Of a DNA stretch of 21,932 nt, positions 20,288 through 21,932 are shown piece by piece (the stretch's first letter is position 1; each line of letters starts with the position of its first letter). Source of the stretch: a virus; IMG/VR virus record IMGVR_UViG_3300030106_004662, positions 37,674 to 59,605 of that record; one strand, given 5' to 3'. Made by a program: the position numbers and the translations under genes. Under the pieces are notes generated by a model, which saw only the letters and a list, made by a program, of their open reading frames with translations, was not told the origin of the DNA and did no database searches.

Positions 20288-20317
20288 CGTTTTATTAACC
20301 CATTAAAATTTTTAACT

Positions 20318-20596
20318 ATGGACAAATTTTTATCAGTACCTGTTACAGGTCAAACAAATTTCTTTCTTAGCGTTTCAGATGTAATCGCTATTACAAGATC
20401 AAGTGATACTGAGACTATTATCACTTACAACAGTGGAAACACAGCGACTATCACTCATGCAAGTGTTGGAGCTGCGGATTACGAAATGAGAGACTCTCTT
20501 CAAAATGCTATGAGTTTAGCATTAGAAACACAGTGGACTAATGTGGTTGCAGCATACGTTCCTACGAAGGCGGTTTCAGCAATAGCTATAGCTTAG
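20318..20596 (+). CDS. Small structural protein related to the 20599 C-terminal domain (92 aa)
   Basis: A 92-residue protein. The ATG at 20318 is used because an upstream in-frame TTG lies inside the promoter core. Residues about 5-82 (FLSVPVTGQTNFFLSV, TIITYNSGNTATI, SLQNAMSLALETQWTNVVAA) resemble residues 165-235 of the next protein: both have a beta hairpin and then a helix with LE(T/S)xWT. The small size and the pairing suggest a head-decoration or neck component, or a partner that forms mixed oligomers with its larger neighbour. Function not recognised. It is followed after 2 bases by the 20599 gene. Confidence 0.72.
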   Translation: MDKFLSVPVTGQTNFFLSVSDVIAITRSSDTETIITYNSGNTATITHASVGAADYEMRDSLQNAMSLALETQWTNVVAAYVPTKAVSAIAIA

Positions 20597-20598
20597 AT

Positions 20599-21360
20599 AT
20601 GGCAAAGTATGTAGGCGTACAAATTCCTATATATAGCGGCTCCGTTGCAACAGGAGCAGCTATAGCGGTTTCAGGGACTACCGATGGAGCGGCAACAGGA
20701 AAATTAACTGATAGTAGTGAAACATTTACTTCAACAGCTAATGTAGGAGATTATGTTTTTTTAGCTAACAGAAGCTTTGCTAAGGTTACTGCTGTAGATA
20801 GTAATACTGTATTAAGTATTAGCGGATCAGCAACTGCAACTCTTGAAGGATCAGGAGTAGCGTACAGTTTGGTAGCTGCGGCTAACGCATTTTCTGGACA
20901 ATTAAGTGGTGCGGCTTTTTTAACTGATATTAAAGGAGGGGATATGATTGTTAATCAAACAACTAACCAATTCTTTAAAATAACTGATGTAATTAGCGAC
21001 ACTACAGTGACTATTGAAAAGGCTGGAGGATTATTAAATGGAGACGAGTTCTTTATTTTATCTGACAGAAAAGATGGTCCTAACCGAAAAGTTAGAGTAG
21101 ACAATGCTACTTTAATTAGAGGTAACGCGGCTACTGGCCAAGTAACTGTTCATTACAAAAGAGGCGCTACTAATCAAAAACTTACGTTTAATTTAGGAGA
21201 CACTCCTTCTGCGGCTTTTGATGTATTTTCTACACAGTTTAAAGAAACTGCTCAACAAGTTTTAGAAAGTAAGTGGACAGATATAACTATTACTATGCCT
21301 TACGTTGATTCAGACGGTACAGCTGGTATTCAGTGGGCAACAAGTTTTACCTTCGCGTAA
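20599..21360 (+). CDS. Beta-rich structural protein with repeated module (253 aa)
   Basis: A 253-residue Thr/Ser/Ala/Gly-rich protein. Two copies of a beta module are visible: residues 25-91, with ANVGDYVFLANRSFAKVTAV and DSNTVLSIS, and, less exactly, residues about 98-154, with KGGDMIVNQTTNQFFKITDV and SDTTVTIE. Residues 165-235 form a third domain related to the small upstream protein (VHYKRGATNQKLTFNLGD ... QQVLESKWTDITI). The last 15 residues include GIQWATSFTFA. The all-beta composition, with little Lys and few Cys, is typical of decoration, fibre or neck proteins. The gene is followed by a terminator. Role inferred; not matched to a named family. Confidence 0.78.
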   Translation: MAKYVGVQIPIYSGSVATGAAIAVSGTTDGAATGKLTDSSETFTSTANVGDYVFLANRSFAKVTAVDSNTVLSISGSATATLEGSGVAYSLVAAANAFSGQLSGAAFLTDIKGGDMIVNQTTNQFFKITDVISDTTVTIEKAGGLLNGDEFFILSDRKDGPNRKVRVDNATLIRGNAATGQVTVHYKRGATNQKLTFNLGDTPSAAFDVFSTQFKETAQQVLESKWTDITITMPYVDSDGTAGIQWATSFTFA

Positions 21361-21379
21361 ACACTATTGTTATATTTTT

Positions 21380-21417
21380 AAGAGGGGCTCTAAAAAAATT
21401 AGAGCCTCTTTTTTTTT
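21380..21417 (+). terminator. Rho-independent terminator after the 20599 gene
   Basis: Left arm AAGAGGGGCTCTAA (21380-21393) pairs with TTAGAGCCTCTT (21399-21410) with a 2-base GG bulge and a 5-base A loop, followed by a T run to 21417. It lies 19 bases after the stop and only 3 bases before the next promoter core, a compact terminator-promoter junction. Confidence 0.88.
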
Positions 21418-21419
21418 GT

Positions 21420-21427
21420 TATCTTTG
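21420..21427 (+). promoter_or_regulatory. Bacteroidota-type promoter core for the right-hand gene
   Basis: TATCTTTG followed by TAAAAAG; the predicted start near 21431 gives a leader of about 13 bases to the ATG at 21444. It directly abuts the terminator T run, so no room remains for a separate -33 box. Confidence 0.65.
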
Positions 21428-21443
21428 TAAAAAGTTTTTCAAG

Positions 21444-21932
21444 ATGCCTATAAATGATGTAAGAAATACTGTATTGGCTATTGCCAACAAGAACAACTAC
21501 GGATATATTTCTCCGCAGGATTTTAATCTTTACGCAAAACAAGCTCAACTTGATATGTTTGAAGATTATTTTTATCAGTATAACAACTGGATAAATAGAG
21601 AAAACAATCGTAGCTCAGGCAGTGGTTATGCAGATATAATAAAAGGATTAGAAGAAGTTATTGACACTTTTTCGGTACAAGCGTTTTTAACTTTAGTTAA
21701 TGCTGGTGGAGCGATAAATGCTCCTTCTGGATTGTCAGGTCCTTCGGCTTATTTTTTACCTAATGACTATTATTTAATCAATAAATTATACAGATACCCA
21801 ACTCTAAGAGTTGCAGGAACAACCACAACAGCTTTAGCTGGTAGTAACACATTAATTGATACAAATACTGATTTTTTAGCAGCCGGAGTTCAGCCAGGTG
21901 ATTTGGTTATTAATACAAGCGCTACAGGTGTG
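21444..21932 (+). CDS. Putative neck/connector protein, 3' end outside window
   Basis: The frame runs to the window edge, giving 163 residues. The N-terminal part is helical: MPINDVRNTVLAIANKNN, then YGYISPQDFNLYAKQAQL and DMFEDYFYQYNNWINREN, a pattern I associate, from memory, with a head-tail connector or neck protein in phages of Bacteroidota. FLPNDYYLINKLYRYPTLRV (104-123) is followed by a stretch that starts the recurring beta module (VAGTTTTALAGSN, then GVQPGDLVINTS). Rightward orientation and position downstream of capsid genes fit a neck component. The C-terminal part, and therefore the family, cannot be checked here. The coding call is firm. Confidence 0.78.
   Translation, partial: MPINDVRNTVLAIANKNNYGYISPQDFNLYAKQAQLDMFEDYFYQYNNWINRENNRSSGSGYADIIKGLEEVIDTFSVQAFLTLVNAGGAINAPSGLSGPSAYFLPNDYYLINKLYRYPTLRVAGTTTTALAGSNTLIDTNTDFLAAGVQPGDLVINTSATGV

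Noticed and set aside
20285-20317. TTG start extending the 92-aa protein upstream
   Set aside because: It falls inside the TATCTTTG promoter core; the ATG at 20318 gives a normal leader.
1-21932. tRNA genes, integrase, att sites or an insertion sequence
   Set aside because: No cloverleaf-like stretch, recombinase motif or flanking direct repeat was seen; intergenic space is nearly absent.

Overview
The window is a piece of an AT-rich tailed-phage genome (Caudoviricetes; free phage or prophage cannot be told here) whose host is probably a Bacteroidota bacterium, most likely a marine flavobacterium-like one. The host call rests on repeated promoter cores of the Bacteroidota type (TAnnTTTG, usually TATCTTTG) just upstream of genes, on A-rich leaders without Shine-Dalgarno sequences, and on low GC. 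The phage call rests on a recognisable run of terminase, portal, scaffold-like and major capsid genes plus fibres and a lysis cassette. Genes are packed almost end to end, with many ATGA or TAATG stop/start overlaps. No tRNA, rRNA, CRISPR, integrase or insertion sequence was seen.

Layout. 1-781: the 3' end of a phage groEL, a small membrane-protein gene and groES. 747-1220 (minus strand): a winged-helix regulator-like gene, the only leftward gene, whose start region holds two opposed promoter cores around a short dyad. 1274-3789: an island of small, mostly very basic proteins, including a paralogous pair and a Cys-rich peptide. 3801-5285: virion-surface-like proteins, one with a LamG-type lectin fold. 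5297-7625: a lysis region (M15 peptidase endolysin, three holin-like membrane proteins) mixed with more small basic proteins. 7647-10472: a coiled-coil protein and two fibre proteins sharing an N-terminal module. 10484-11831: a small conserved-looking protein, an unusual two-lobed GroES-like protein and a 2OG-Fe(II) oxygenase. 11833-21932: packaging and head genes (small terminase candidate, large terminase, portal, scaffold-like protein, major capsid protein), then structural proteins and the start of a candidate neck/connector gene cut by the window end.

How it works together. Terminase and portal package DNA into a shell built from the major capsid protein on the acidic scaffold candidate. 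The phage supplies its own GroEL and GroES, plus a second GroES-like protein encoded near the head genes, which suggests that folding of a virion protein is a bottleneck it handles itself. A beta-rich module recurs in the 3801 protein, the major capsid protein, the 20599 protein (probably twice) and the 21444 protein, suggesting shared decoration of capsid and neck. Lysis would use the M15 peptidase released by one or more of the membrane proteins. Strong terminators follow the capsid gene and the 20599 gene, and host-type promoters restart transcription downstream.

The most interesting points are the chaperonin set (GroEL, GroES and a two-lobed GroES-like protein), the opposed promoters with a dyad at the regulator gene, the dispersed capsid/neck beta module, and the large number of tiny Lys-rich proteins. 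Family assignments come from reading motifs; no database search was possible.
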